Shown here: positions 37,219 to 46,669 of the stretch, one piece after another
Layout of the letters: every line of letters starts with the position of its first letter
How positions within the stretch are numbered: position 1 is the stretch's first letter
The notes under the pieces: generated by a model
Seen by the model: the letters and a program-made list of their open reading frames with translations, nothing else
Databases searched by the model: none
What the model was told of the DNA's origin: nothing
Made by a program: the position numbers and the translations under genes
Assembly (NCBI RefSeq): GCF_029946165.1
Contig: NZ_JAQSDZ010000001.1
Coordinates: 62,001 to 126,000, forward strand
Reading direction: 5' to 3'
Origin: Methylotenera sp.
GTDB taxonomy: Bacteria > Pseudomonadota > Gammaproteobacteria > Burkholderiales > Methylophilaceae
Length of the DNA: 64,000 nucleotides

Positions 37219-37837
37219 CAAGGTTGGTATGCACATCAGGAATAATGCCGCGCTCACGCAACAATGACAGCACCATATCCACACATTTATCTAGCGTTAA
37301 CTTGCCTGTGTTAATTAATAGCTCTGGGTTCTCTGGCGCTTCATAAGGAGAAGAAATCCCAGTAAAATTTTTAATCAATCCTTGACGTGCTTTAGCATAA
37401 AGCCCTTTTACATCGCGTTGTTCACAGGTTTCTAACGGGCAATGGCAATATATCTCAATAAAGTCTTCTGGGGCAACCAGAGCACGCACCTTGTCTCGAT
37501 CAGCACGATAAGGCGAGATAAAGGCCGTGAGCGCAATTACGCCAGCTTCGGTAAAAAGCTTGGCCATTTCTCCGATTCTCCGAATATTCTCGGTACGATC
37601 CTCGGCAGAAAACCCCAAATCTGCGCATAGACCATGTCTTACATTATCGCCATCAAACACATAGGTACGACAACCACTTTCGTAAAGTGCACGCTCCAGA
37701 GCATGTGCCAGCGTAGATTTTCCAGCTCCAGACAAACCAGTAAACCAAAGAATAGCGCCACGATGATCGTTCATTTGTTCGCGCTGAACCTTAGTCACTA
37801 AAGATTTGTGCCAACTAATATTTTTTTCATTCGTCAT
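37211..37837 (-). CDS. cysC: Adenylylsulfate kinase
   Basis: Phosphorylates APS to PAPS, the activated sulfate. The 208-residue protein has the P-loop [18 protein letters not shown] near residues 31-48, the APS-binding [16 protein letters not shown] near 62-77, [13 protein letters not shown] and the lid region [17 protein letters not shown]. It is a stand-alone kinase inside a capsule locus, without cysDN or cysH beside it, which suggests PAPS supply for sulfation of the polysaccharide. It starts 12 bases after the glycosyltransferase gene ends. Confidence 0.92.
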   Translation of the reverse strand: MTNEKNISWHKSLVTKVQREQMNDHRGAILWFTGLSGAGKSTLAHALERALYESGCRTYVFDGDNVRHGLCADLGFSAEDRTENIRRIGEMAKLFTEAGVIALTAFISPYRADRDKVRALVAPEDFIEIYCHCPLETCEQRDVKGLYAKARQGLIKNFTGISSPYEAPENPELLINTGKLTLDKCVDMVLSLLRERGIIPDVHTNLGE

Positions 37838-37849
37838 AATTTATAAAAA

Positions 37850-39007
37850 TTAAGAAATCCCATTAATAAATTTATCGACTATCTCAAAATGCGTTGTCCA
37901 GCTCGGCGCCTCAAAAGCTTTAATACGATCAAGTTGGGCTAAACGCGGCGCACTGTCTAGCACAGAAAACTCCTGAATTTTTGCCAGCCAACCCAGTCCA
38001 TCCAAAGGATCAAGATAATCAGGGATTTCTCCTGCAATCTCGTGAAACACTTCAAGATCACTTGCAATTACTGGAGTACCCAATGCCAGCGATTCTACCA
38101 ACGGCATGCCATAACCTTCAGAAAAAGAAGGAAACAACAGTGCCTGAGCATGGCATAGGTAAGTGGCTAAATCCGCATCGGAACATGCTGGGCGTTCTAA
38201 CACAAAATCACGTAAAATTTCACAACGGTCCAGCAAATCCACTACATTTTCACAATCCCAACCCCGCTGACCAATTATCACCAATTTTGGTGCGGCCGAC
38301 CCAAGCTGTTCAATTAAGCGGCGCCAAACTTGTAATATCATCCAATGATTTTTACGTGGTTCAATAGTGCCAAGCATAACAAAGTATGGCGCATCAATCA
38401 GTGATATAACACTTGGCCCTGGAAGTACTGCTGCCGCTAATTTGGCAGCTACCATGGGCGGCATACTTTGCTTAGTATTCTTAGCATAAGTGCTAAGGTC
38501 ACTTAAGGTTGCTTGGGAATTAACCACAACCCCATGCCCAAATTGGAGCGCCGTATCCATTCTAACGCGATGTCGCTCAGCCTCGCCTTCTCGACAATAC
38601 TCTGGGTGTATTAGTGGAATTAAATCATGAATAAAAAAGATAGGGCGTAATTCAAGCTTACTTAATTGTTTCAAATAACCTGATTGCTCTAGGCCATGAT
38701 GGCCAGTTTCAAGCAAGAGTTTCTGCTGGTGACGAGCAGGTAAAAAGTTCAACCACCAGGCTTTAGTAATCAAAATACGAATGCGCAATTTGAAAGGTGG
38801 TGTTGGGCTCAAAAGTACATCAAACACTCTACGCGAATCGGTTAAAGTGAGCTCAAGCCAACGCCCTCTGTAGCGAACAATTGCTTGGGATCTACCATAA
38901 AAGTGTCGAACATATTCTAAAGAAACCCGATCAACGCCAGTAGGTAAACGTCCATCTAGCAGGCGCCCCACAAGGCGAGTAACATCAATTAGCACAACAC
39001 GTTGCAC
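37850..39007 (-). CDS. Glycosyltransferase family 4
   Basis: A 385-residue GT-B glycosyltransferase. The C-terminal nucleotide-sugar domain has YFVMLGTIEPRKNHWMILQV near residue 210, and the catalytic EX7E-like segment FPSFSEGYGMPLVESLALGT with PVIASDLEVFHEIAG near residues 295-330. It has no signal or membrane helix, so it probably acts at the cytoplasmic face of the membrane. The sugar donor cannot be read from sequence; GDP-mannose is plausible since manB/manC are in the locus. Confidence 0.85.
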   Translation of the reverse strand: MQRVVLIDVTRLVGRLLDGRLPTGVDRVSLEYVRHFYGRSQAIVRYRGRWLELTLTDSRRVFDVLLSPTPPFKLRIRILITKAWWLNFLPARHQQKLLLETGHHGLEQSGYLKQLSKLELRPIFFIHDLIPLIHPEYCREGEAERHRVRMDTALQFGHGVVVNSQATLSDLSTYAKNTKQSMPPMVAAKLAAAVLPGPSVISLIDAPYFVMLGTIEPRKNHWMILQVWRRLIEQLGSAAPKLVIIGQRGWDCENVVDLLDRCEILRDFVLERPACSDADLATYLCHAQALLFPSFSEGYGMPLVESLALGTPVIASDLEVFHEIAGEIPDYLDPLDGLGWLAKIQEFSVLDSAPRLAQLDRIKAFEAPSWTTHFEIVDKFINGIS

Positions 39008-39017
39008 CTTTCAACTT

Positions 39018-40220
39018 CTATTTTGCTGCATTGAAAATACCGATTGCTGGGTAAACTACTGTAGTGACTAAATTAAGAAACTTCTGCAACTCTGCACCTG
39101 ATGCGTTTGAAACATACATCACATCTTTGTTACGCATAGGAAAGCTTTGTGCCACAAAAAATGTTCCAGGGTCTTTCATATCCACCTGATAAACTACAGG
39201 AATCTTACCTTCAGGCGTCATTAATGTAGATCTCTCTTTATCTTTTTCACCAAGGTTTTGTGGATCTTCCAGCCTAAAAATAAATACGCCCTTTGCATCA
39301 GCTCGATTATCTTGCAGACCGCCAACGCGACCCAAAGCTTGCACTAAGGTAATCCCTGTCGCCTCAAAATTCACCTCTTCATTTTTACCAGCAGCGCCCA
39401 ATGCAGTAAAACTCAAAGGCTGAAACAAAGCGGTAATCACATCACCAGGATGCAACACCACATTTTGTTTGGGATCTTTAATAATCGATTCCAAAGGCAT
39501 TGTTTGCACCAAATCACCACGCGTAATCTGCAATGTCATTTTGTTAATAGGCTGCCGCACACCACCAGCTGCCGCTAAAGCATCTAACAGACGCTCACCC
39601 TTAGGTGTTAGCGCAACGCGTGTGCTTAAAGCAACCTCACCTACCACCGTTACATTTGAAGTCGCATTTTTAACCACACGTACCAACACCTGAGGCTTAT
39701 TAGCTTTACCCGTCAGCCGATTAACAATTTCAGATTCAATTTGATGCAGAGTTTTGCCAGCACACGGAATACTCCCAGCAAATGGAATATTAATAATGCC
39801 ATCACTATTCACCATTTGCTCTGGGAAATCTGTCGCGCGAGTGGTTGCAATACCTGCGCGAGCATCCGTCATTGCTGTACCAAAAAGTGCTGCTGGTGGA
39901 GCCTCCCATATCGACACAGTAATAACGTCACCAGGCCCGACCACATAACGCGGAATCACATCAGCCCCCAAAGCATCTGAAAACAAATCTTTATGCTGGC
40001 CAGCTAATATGCGTCGTGTTACAGCATCGGTTACATTCACCACTTGGATTGGAGACTCAACCTGAACATCACTTTTAGCCTCAATTACCTGAGCACGGCT
40101 TGCGCCTGATGAGGAGATCCAGTCGGGAAAAGTAGCGCAGCCGTTTAATGCTCCTGCAGCAAAAATAACTAGCCCAAGCTTGGTGCTATTAGCAACAAGT
40201 TGAATGGGTGAAAATTTCAT
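39018..40220 (-). CDS. Outer-membrane polysaccharide export lipoprotein (Wza/KpsD/BexD-like)
   Basis: A 400-residue protein with a lipoprotein signal peptide (lipobox LNGC, Cys28), a poly-export domain with YVVGPGDVITVSIWEAP near residue 95, and two SLBB repeats (TVVGEVALSTRVALTPKGER near 195; ATGITLVQALGRVGG near 285). It ends with a hydrophobic segment. It should form the outer-membrane exit channel for the capsule made by the KpsTME-type transporter in the same locus. The length and repeats fit KpsD/BexD more than Wza. Confidence 0.9.
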   Translation of the reverse strand: MKFSPIQLVANSTKLGLVIFAAGALNGCATFPDWISSSGASRAQVIEAKSDVQVESPIQVVNVTDAVTRRILAGQHKDLFSDALGADVIPRYVVGPGDVITVSIWEAPPAALFGTAMTDARAGIATTRATDFPEQMVNSDGIINIPFAGSIPCAGKTLHQIESEIVNRLTGKANKPQVLVRVVKNATSNVTVVGEVALSTRVALTPKGERLLDALAAAGGVRQPINKMTLQITRGDLVQTMPLESIIKDPKQNVVLHPGDVITALFQPLSFTALGAAGKNEEVNFEATGITLVQALGRVGGLQDNRADAKGVFIFRLEDPQNLGEKDKERSTLMTPEGKIPVVYQVDMKDPGTFFVAQSFPMRNKDVMYVSNASGAELQKFLNLVTTVVYPAIGIFNAAK

Positions 40221-40703
40221 ATTATTGTTTCTTCCTAAATTAATGTACTTCTAATTGCGCATGTACCATTACACTCAAACTGTTGCAAGTGCTTGCAGTC
40301 GCGAAAGCGGCGTGACAAATTTCACCGTTGCTGTTCGGGGCTACAAGCCCCTCCTACATATAACTTTTCAAGTGCTTTCACTCAGAATAATGAGATTTCA
40401 CATTCGACTTAGTGCTTTAGCACTTAGCGAGAATGGGGAAGCCAAATACTGGCTTAGCGCTTAGAAAATTGGAGTGCCATTTTGGTGCAGCCACTGACAT
40501 CAATCGCAGTGGTAATTAGCACGGAATTGAACGCTCTAATGGAAAATCTCGGTTCAACCAACCCACGTAGGCACTATAGTCTTCTGGCGCACCGAAACAA
40601 GCATGCCTATTATTACCTCGCTGAATCAGATGAACCGGTACGCCAACTGGCGATATTCTTGGAAGACGCGCCATTAACTACCGCATTTTTGGAAGGAGCT
40701 GTT
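40221..40703. other. Non-coding gap with a REP-like element and transposition debris
   Basis: Contains a REP-like hairpin (see 40331-40360), two runs of the AGTGCTTTAGCACTTAG type palindrome (about 40409-40425), and a plus-strand open frame at 40482-40751 with no recognisable family. It probably results from insertion or deletion next to the truncated transporter gene at 40704. Confidence 0.4.
40331..40360 (-). repeat. REP-like palindrome with GTAG head
   Basis: Minus strand: TGTAGGAGGGGCTTGTAGCC then CCGAACAG. The GTAGGAG head followed by a GC-rich hairpin (GGGGCT-TGT-AGCCCC) is the REP layout recognised by REP-associated tyrosine transposases; a fragment of such a transposase is present at 61272-61799. 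Confidence 0.6.
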
Positions 40704-40991
40704 TTAGTGTGTAGTAGAGCATTTAATTTTTATCTGACCCCAATTATTTAGCGCCTGCCCAGCCTGAACCAAAATTCGTGAACGGAGGATTTCCAACACA
40801 ATATAAACAATCACCGCCAGCACCATGCCAATACTCAGCATAGCAAGCGTAGATAAGCTTCTGGAAGTAAGCACCCTATCGTATATCTGCAACATATACA
40901 AAGGCGATAACAGTAGGCTAATGTTAATAAATAGACTAAAAAACCAAGCGTATCGAAAGAAAAATGCAGTGCGTTTTAAATATTGCTTCAA
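40704..40991 (-). pseudogene. Type I secretion ABC transporter (PrtD-like), N-terminal fragment
   Basis: 95 residues: LKRTAFFFRYAWFFSLFINI followed by SLLLSPLYMLQIYDRVLTSR and SLSTLAMLSIGMVLAVIVYI. This is the first membrane helix pair of PrtD/type I secretion permease-ATPases, which are normally about 560-580 residues. The similarity stops near residue 83 (QALNNW), followed by an unrelated GGGGTCAGATAAAAATT segment. The ATPase domain is missing, so this is a remnant left by a deletion or insertion. Confidence 0.75.
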
Positions 40992-41044
40992 ATGAAACCT
41001 CTAATTGTTAACTTTTTGTAGTCTTATCAAATAAATTATCTACC

Positions 41045-43363
41045 TTACCTGTCGATGGCTTCTTCATCGCATATGACGCTACTTAAGGTAGCGTTCTCTC
41101 GCATCATATCTTCATCCATTTTATTTACTGGCCTTGCTGATGAATAGTGTTTAAGGAATAAACGCATAACCTGATCGACACCTTCAGATTTAACCGAACG
41201 CAAATCTTCCTCAAAATACTCACCTTTTGTGTAGTTGCCAGTAATAATTTCGTATGATGGAAAGTATTCACACATTGAGTTAGCTTGACAAAGCTCTTCA
41301 GCCGCGGAACGCAATACTGATTTACTGTATGTTGTAGACACAAGTACATGCTTATTCTCGTATGTAGCAATAAGTGGCACAGGCGAAACTGTTAAAATTA
41401 GTCGTACTTTAGGGTTTACTTTGAGTAACTTTTCAATGAATAACTGCATGTCATTTACGACATCTGAAACTCTAAAATTAACAAACTCATGGATGTTGTG
41501 ATTTAACTCGCCAGCAACCACCCCTGGCGCTAATGGATAAACAGCGCCGTCTGCCTTATTACGCCATGACTCAGTTAAGCCTAACGTAAACACAAACACA
41601 TCCATACTTTCAAACATTTCTCTAACACAGACGAAATGCTCATCCCTAGATTTTTCTAATTCAACAATTGTATTAAAGCCATTAGGTTGTATTTGTGGTC
41701 GAAATGGATCAATAAATTTGCCTTCAGAGTTTTTCCAATACTGCTCACTAGGTTTAAATGTGCCGTATGCACGATCAAACAACTGCACCAACTGACGAGT
41801 GGTATATAGATTGCCATAACGCGCAGAAAAGACGCCATAATTTCTATTGTATAACTCCTCAGCGGAAAGTGAGCTGTCACCTTTTTCAGCAACATAATAA
41901 TTAAACCCATTTTTCTGAAGCGTGCGAGCAATATGCTGCGCAAAACAACTACCCGCCGTTGCTAATTTTTCATGTTGCTGTAAAGGTCTAGAGACCCTCA
42001 CAACAGGATCAACATCGCTCATTGCGGGACGTTCAATTGCTCGACGCCAAAACTGATAGTCTGGCAGCCCTTTATATGGATTATTGGTTTCTTTTTTTTC
42101 AGCGACTGCTAAGTTTGAAGTTGGCAATAAACTTGCAACGCCCTTAATTGCAGTATCTAAGTAACCTTGCAATTTTGTAATCATCACAGGTTTTTCTTCC
42201 ATATTTTTTAATGGCTTTCTCCCCTTTAAAAAATCAGCTAACGCTAAATATCTAGCTGTATTAAGGCGGTCACAAGTAATATCTTTTTTATCATATTTTG
42301 CAAAAGCAACAAAAGACTCGTGAATAAACCCTTTGAGGTCTAACATAAATACAGGCTGCTCATCTGAAGGCTTGGGTCTTTTGAATAAATAACTGCCATA
42401 ATTCACTCCCAAGCGAGTCGCAATCTCAGGATAAACTGGCCAACATGGTCCATTTGCAAAGTCATCATCAATAAATTGCTCTACATTTTGAATTGTCTCA
42501 ATCCCCTCTCTATTAAGAAGCAATCGAGCCAAGTCAGCTAATACTAATAATTTTGGGTGATTGATAGAGTGCATCCAGCAACCTTGACGCTCCCATTTGG
42601 AGATTAGGTCATTTAAGGGGATATTTGTAACACCTTGTGTACCTAATAAAAATTCTTTAGCGGACTCAGAGTAGTCAAAGAAGCCGAGGAATTCATATAC
42701 ATCCTCAGTAAATAGTCCTTCGGTTTCAGCAGCACTTAGTCCATTTACCCATCCGTATATTGCTAGTGATGACTGATACTCACCCAATGAACCACTTACA
42801 CGCCCTTGCTTTTCAGCATAAATATAAACCAAATCAGGGTGATACGCATTATAGGAAATAGCAGGAATAACACGTATCCTATCAGCTACATCAGGAATTT
42901 TTTGCTTAGCAATATCTACCATGGCAATCATGTCTGATGTGCCGTGTACAAAAACAAGGTCATGATCGGATATAAGCTCAACGATGTCCGCTTCACCAGA
43001 TAGAAAACCAGTTATTCTTTTTTCATTCAACTCTAGAAAACTGGAACTTACCCCTCCCGTCATCACCTTAAATAAGGTTGCCAAAACTTTAGATTGACAA
43101 TTACCAAGCACCAACACTTTGCACGAAGATGTCACTATTTTAGACAACTTAGCTGCGCTTACAAGCAAGGATGTTCTATCATTTATTTCTATAAGATGAC
43201 TGAAACGCTTACGAGCCGAAAACTCACCAGAACTAATTAAAGCTATCGCTAAAGCTGTTTCATCTTTAAAATTTATATGAGAAACAATAGCACTCTCTGA
43301 CTCAGGATCACGTCCCAGAAAAAACCTAAAACCCCATATCACTGCATCTCTTGACACTGCCAT
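41045..43363 (-). CDS. Three-part capsule modification protein: FLGRDPE module, WcbI-like and GSCFA domains
   Basis: A 772-residue protein. Residues 8-55 hold a DUF4214-like module (VIWGFRFFLGRDPESESAIV). Residues about 81-330 resemble WcbI, a polysaccharide-linked acyltransferase (CKVLVLGNCQSKVLATLFKV, FVHGTSDM, SYNAYHPDLVYIY). Residues about 455-735 are a GSCFA domain (KLATAGSCFAQHIARTLQKN, VFTLGLTESWRN, LTVSPVPLIAT), an SGNH-hydrolase relative. Both catalytic parts suggest acyl-group addition to or removal from the glycan. It ends the gene run that starts at manC, next to the truncated transporter gene, and begins right after the pyruvyltransferase stop codon. Confidence 0.8.
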   Translation of the reverse strand: MAVSRDAVIWGFRFFLGRDPESESAIVSHINFKDETALAIALISSGEFSARKRFSHLIEINDRTSLLVSAAKLSKIVTSSCKVLVLGNCQSKVLATLFKVMTGGVSSSFLELNEKRITGFLSGEADIVELISDHDLVFVHGTSDMIAMVDIAKQKIPDVADRIRVIPAISYNAYHPDLVYIYAEKQGRVSGSLGEYQSSLAIYGWVNGLSAAETEGLFTEDVYEFLGFFDYSESAKEFLLGTQGVTNIPLNDLISKWERQGCWMHSINHPKLLVLADLARLLLNREGIETIQNVEQFIDDDFANGPCWPVYPEIATRLGVNYGSYLFKRPKPSDEQPVFMLDLKGFIHESFVAFAKYDKKDITCDRLNTARYLALADFLKGRKPLKNMEEKPVMITKLQGYLDTAIKGVASLLPTSNLAVAEKKETNNPYKGLPDYQFWRRAIERPAMSDVDPVVRVSRPLQQHEKLATAGSCFAQHIARTLQKNGFNYYVAEKGDSSLSAEELYNRNYGVFSARYGNLYTTRQLVQLFDRAYGTFKPSEQYWKNSEGKFIDPFRPQIQPNGFNTIVELEKSRDEHFVCVREMFESMDVFVFTLGLTESWRNKADGAVYPLAPGVVAGELNHNIHEFVNFRVSDVVNDMQLFIEKLLKVNPKVRLILTVSPVPLIATYENKHVLVSTTYSKSVLRSAAEELCQANSMCEYFPSYEIITGNYTKGEYFEEDLRSVKSEGVDQVMRLFLKHYSSARPVNKMDEDMMRENATLSSVICDEEAIDR

Positions 43364-45103
43364 TTACAGCCCTTTCCACATGTTAAAGCGCATTAAATTT
43401 TCATTAAATTTCGTACTAATCCTTTTTAATTTACTCTCACAATCTGATTTTTTTTTCTTACCAAGTGCATAATAGGCACGGTTAATATCAATAACATTTT
43501 CTAAATAATCTCCATTTATCCCTATTTTTTCAAACAAATTCTTTATTTTCACTTGCGAAAAACCATATACGAGAGGATGGTTTTGTAATAATGAAAAAAT
43601 CACTCCGTGATAACGCATCGAAAATACCTTATCAGATTGTTGAATCAATTGATTAAGACTCAATAAAGACTCTAAGTAGATAATTTCTTGATTTGGGAAG
43701 TATGCTTGCAATGCAACATCTAACTTTGGCTCAATAGCAACAATGTGGTGCACCTTATCTTTGTCTTCGATTACTTTTTCACGAATCCAATTAAGCATTT
43801 CAATATCATTGGCACTAGATGGATATTTTAATATCCACAACACATCGCATTTTTTGGATAGATTTTCATTAAACACATCAAATGCTATTAAGTCCTCAGT
43901 ATTTTGAATACACAATATAGGGTCATGCATTAAAACAGTATCCTGCCTAATGGTTTGTAGAGCTTTTAAAGACTCATCATCTCTAGCAGAAACGTATAAA
44001 GCTCTATTTAAAAGGGCAGTATGGTGATTTATAGTTGAATTGCTTGCACCAACTCCCAATAGAATCATGGGAACACACACTTTATCTGCCCAAGCAGCAT
44101 CGTTAAGGGGTTGATGTGGGTGCGCTAATAACCCACCACCACCAATAATGATGCCATCAAATGTATTCAATAACTCAATATCATAAATTGCATTTGCTGT
44201 TAATTTTTGCTTCACAGGAAAAGGGTAATCACCTACTTCAATTAAGCTACATGCAAAAATAGACTCATCTTTAAGATTCCATGTGTGTTTTAAGTGCGAC
44301 CTTACAGCAAGCGCTTGGTAGGCATCACCCATATTGCCATTACCATAAGCGCCAAAAATGAGTACCCGTGGTGCTTTATTGCTATCTCTTGTGGTTGAAT
44401 CGATGATATTTTTAAGTATTTGGTAAAACTTAGTATCACCCTCAAGATGTTTTGCTAACTCAAGATTAGAAACATCTCGACCAAAAAACTTAAGGTACAA
44501 ATCATTAATACTTTCAACTCGTTGCACTAACTCTGGCTTGTTTTGTTTCCCTATTGTCGATTCCTGGCGACTCCGTATTTGAAACTCTTGCGACTGACCC
44601 ACTTGAGTAATGACTGAAACAAAGTCACCTGTTTGCTTTATTTTTTCACAATAAGTTAACGAGCCAGCTTCATCTGCTTCCCGACCTAACAGACCTAAAT
44701 AAATGCCATTTACAATTTTGGTTGCATTGACGCCCAGAATATACTCCCAATACTCTTGAGATTGCCCAACTTCCGATAACACTTCAGCTAAGTTTTGATG
44801 TTCAGTGAGCTTTTCGCTGTAGTTGGTTAGCGCTTCTGCTTCTGGCTCACGTGCCAGTAAGCCTTTAAATACTAGGCTAACCAAGGCTTCAGGGTACGCG
44901 TAAAAATGATTTTTCCACGCCTCTTCTGAACCCGAAATCTCATTAATTACTGACTCAATATCACCAGACTTTTTAAGACTTTCAAAATATGCTGCAAATC
45001 CGACCTCATCTGCCTGCCTGCCCAGGATGCCTTGATAGATTGCTTTAACTATATCACCTGCATACAGCTTAACAAAAAGCTTAAAAAGCTTTGAGTTTTT
45101 CAT
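43364..45103 (-). CDS. Polysaccharide pyruvyl transferase with N-terminal DUF4214-type repeats
   Basis: A 579-residue protein from MKNSKLFKLFVKLYAGD. Residues about 10-215 contain four repeats of the type IVKAIYQGILGRQADEVGFA / VSLVFKGLLAREPEAEALTN / IVNGIYLGLLGREADEAGSL / DLYLKFFGRD. From about residue 245 a PF04230 pyruvyltransferase domain follows (VLIFGAYGNGNMGDAYQALA, DGIIIGGGGLLAHP, MILLGVGASNS, FSMRYHGVIFSLLQNHPLVYG). It would add ketal-linked pyruvate to the glycan. The ATG overlaps the upstream stop by 4 bases (ATGA). A longer frame starts upstream (45145), but the coupled ATG is more likely. Confidence 0.85.
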   Translation of the reverse strand: MKNSKLFKLFVKLYAGDIVKAIYQGILGRQADEVGFAAYFESLKKSGDIESVINEISGSEEAWKNHFYAYPEALVSLVFKGLLAREPEAEALTNYSEKLTEHQNLAEVLSEVGQSQEYWEYILGVNATKIVNGIYLGLLGREADEAGSLTYCEKIKQTGDFVSVITQVGQSQEFQIRSRQESTIGKQNKPELVQRVESINDLYLKFFGRDVSNLELAKHLEGDTKFYQILKNIIDSTTRDSNKAPRVLIFGAYGNGNMGDAYQALAVRSHLKHTWNLKDESIFACSLIEVGDYPFPVKQKLTANAIYDIELLNTFDGIIIGGGGLLAHPHQPLNDAAWADKVCVPMILLGVGASNSTINHHTALLNRALYVSARDDESLKALQTIRQDTVLMHDPILCIQNTEDLIAFDVFNENLSKKCDVLWILKYPSSANDIEMLNWIREKVIEDKDKVHHIVAIEPKLDVALQAYFPNQEIIYLESLLSLNQLIQQSDKVFSMRYHGVIFSLLQNHPLVYGFSQVKIKNLFEKIGINGDYLENVIDINRAYYALGKKKKSDCESKLKRISTKFNENLMRFNMWKGL

Positions 45104-46653
45104 TTTTTCTTTTCGTTGATAGTACGTTTTAAAAATGCTTCCCACTGCGGTAATATTTTTTCAGGCAAATATCGCGATGCAACTTCCTCGCCTCGTTGGC
45201 GCATTTCTTCTTGCACCTGTGCTGCATCAGGTTCATAGAGCACTTTTTTAAGTGCTTTAACTAGACTCATTGTTGCATAAGGGTCAAAATATTCAGCGGC
45301 GTCTTCGTAGACTTCACGGTGAACTTGAATATCTGAAGCGATGGTGATTCCACCGCTCGCCATTGACTCAACACCTGAGAAATCAAAACCCTCACCTAAA
45401 CTTGGGCACACTGTTACCGCTGCATGGCGATAAAGTACACGAAGGTCGGGAGCCGGCACCGCATTGAGCATAAACAACTCACCTCGGTCAATCCATGACT
45501 CAAACGCTTTGGTAATGGAGCTATGCTCCCAGCCTAATGTTCCAACTACAACTAATTTAATATCAGGATCTACATCAGCTTTTATAACTTCCCATGCCGC
45601 AAGTAAACGCGTATGGTTTTTTCTGGGTTCAATAGTGGAAACAATTAAAAGGTACTTAAAATATTTATCACCAAGTGATCGCTTGTAGAAATTTTCCTTT
45701 TCTTTCAAACTAAAAAATTTTGGCAGTAAATCAATACCTTTTGAAGGATCTCCTTCATACAGTCTCGATCTAATAATTCCTGGCACTCGCTCAAATGGTG
45801 AAATTTCCTTAAAATAATGATGAGAAACCATGTTATGAATTGTCACGGCCCTATCGGCAGCCTCTGGAAAAAGTCTGATCAAATCTTGCCGCGTTGCCTC
45901 AGAAACGCAAGCAAAGTAAGCACCAGATTTAACATTGCTCATCAATGCATAAAAGTGGGTCGCTTGATGCAGAGATTTATCTGAGATGGTGTGTGGCATA
46001 AATACTGGTATAGCATCATGGTATCGAACGACAAAAACCGTATTGGGGTCAGTTCGCCCAGGGTATGGCGTCTGGCCGATAAAGACATCAAAACCTTGTG
46101 TATCTAACCTTGGGTAGGACGGTGTTTCAAACAGATTCAAAGAATTTAAACCCACCATGTGCATGGTGTTCCACGGTGTGGAACAAATTCGATGATTAGC
46201 TTTAGCTACCAGGTCAAAATCTGAGGCTGGAAGCGTTTTAGCAAAAAGCGTTCTCCAAGTAAAATCTTCAAAAGAATCTGATTCGAAACGTGTTAACTTG
46301 ACTTTGCCCGTGTTAAAGAGGGTTGACATCAACAGCTTTGATGATGAAAATCTTTTTTCAATGAAATCGAGCACCTCATCCAATATATTGCGGTACGGCT
46401 TTTCCGCTAATGAAATGATCACTCGTGAATAGCGATTAAGCTTTCTAGTTTGACTCATTTCTTTCCAAAAAAAGCCTCTATCTTTCGTTCCACGTGCCAA
46501 CACACGATGGGATGTTTGTATCATGCCTTCAACATCTACAGTATCAATTTTGCGTAACCCACGAAATAACAAGCGAACCTCTTGCGGGATACCCGCAAAT
46601 CCTTCAAGCGCTGGGCGCATTTCCAATAGCACTTTTATTTTCTTTTCACTCAT
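45100..46653 (-). CDS. Glycosyltransferase family 4
   Basis: A 517-residue GT-B protein with KYLLIVSTIEPRKNHTRLLA near residue 330, and the C-terminal acceptor/donor motif VTVCPSLGEGFDFSGVESMA with SGGITIASDIQVHREVYED near 410-445. The N-terminal half is long and includes a starting EMRPALEGFAGIPQEVRLLF segment, as in large mannosyltransferase-like capsule enzymes. It ends by overlapping the pyruvyltransferase ATG. Confidence 0.84.
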   Translation of the reverse strand: MSEKKIKVLLEMRPALEGFAGIPQEVRLLFRGLRKIDTVDVEGMIQTSHRVLARGTKDRGFFWKEMSQTRKLNRYSRVIISLAEKPYRNILDEVLDFIEKRFSSSKLLMSTLFNTGKVKLTRFESDSFEDFTWRTLFAKTLPASDFDLVAKANHRICSTPWNTMHMVGLNSLNLFETPSYPRLDTQGFDVFIGQTPYPGRTDPNTVFVVRYHDAIPVFMPHTISDKSLHQATHFYALMSNVKSGAYFACVSEATRQDLIRLFPEAADRAVTIHNMVSHHYFKEISPFERVPGIIRSRLYEGDPSKGIDLLPKFFSLKEKENFYKRSLGDKYFKYLLIVSTIEPRKNHTRLLAAWEVIKADVDPDIKLVVVGTLGWEHSSITKAFESWIDRGELFMLNAVPAPDLRVLYRHAAVTVCPSLGEGFDFSGVESMASGGITIASDIQVHREVYEDAAEYFDPYATMSLVKALKKVLYEPDAAQVQEEMRQRGEEVASRYLPEKILPQWEAFLKRTINEKKK

Positions 46654-46669
46654 TTTACAATCCTAAAAA

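Noticed and set aside
36178-37284. Longer frame for the KpsC-like gene starting [11 protein letters not shown]
   Set aside because: The first 22 codons lie inside cysC and read as a Cys/Trp-rich chance sequence; the GTG at 37218 gives a normal family start.
40482-40751. Plus-strand frame of 89 codons between the exporter and the truncated transporter gene
   Set aside because: No recognisable family, no convincing ribosome site, and it overlaps the remnant on the other strand; treated as chance coding in transposition debris.
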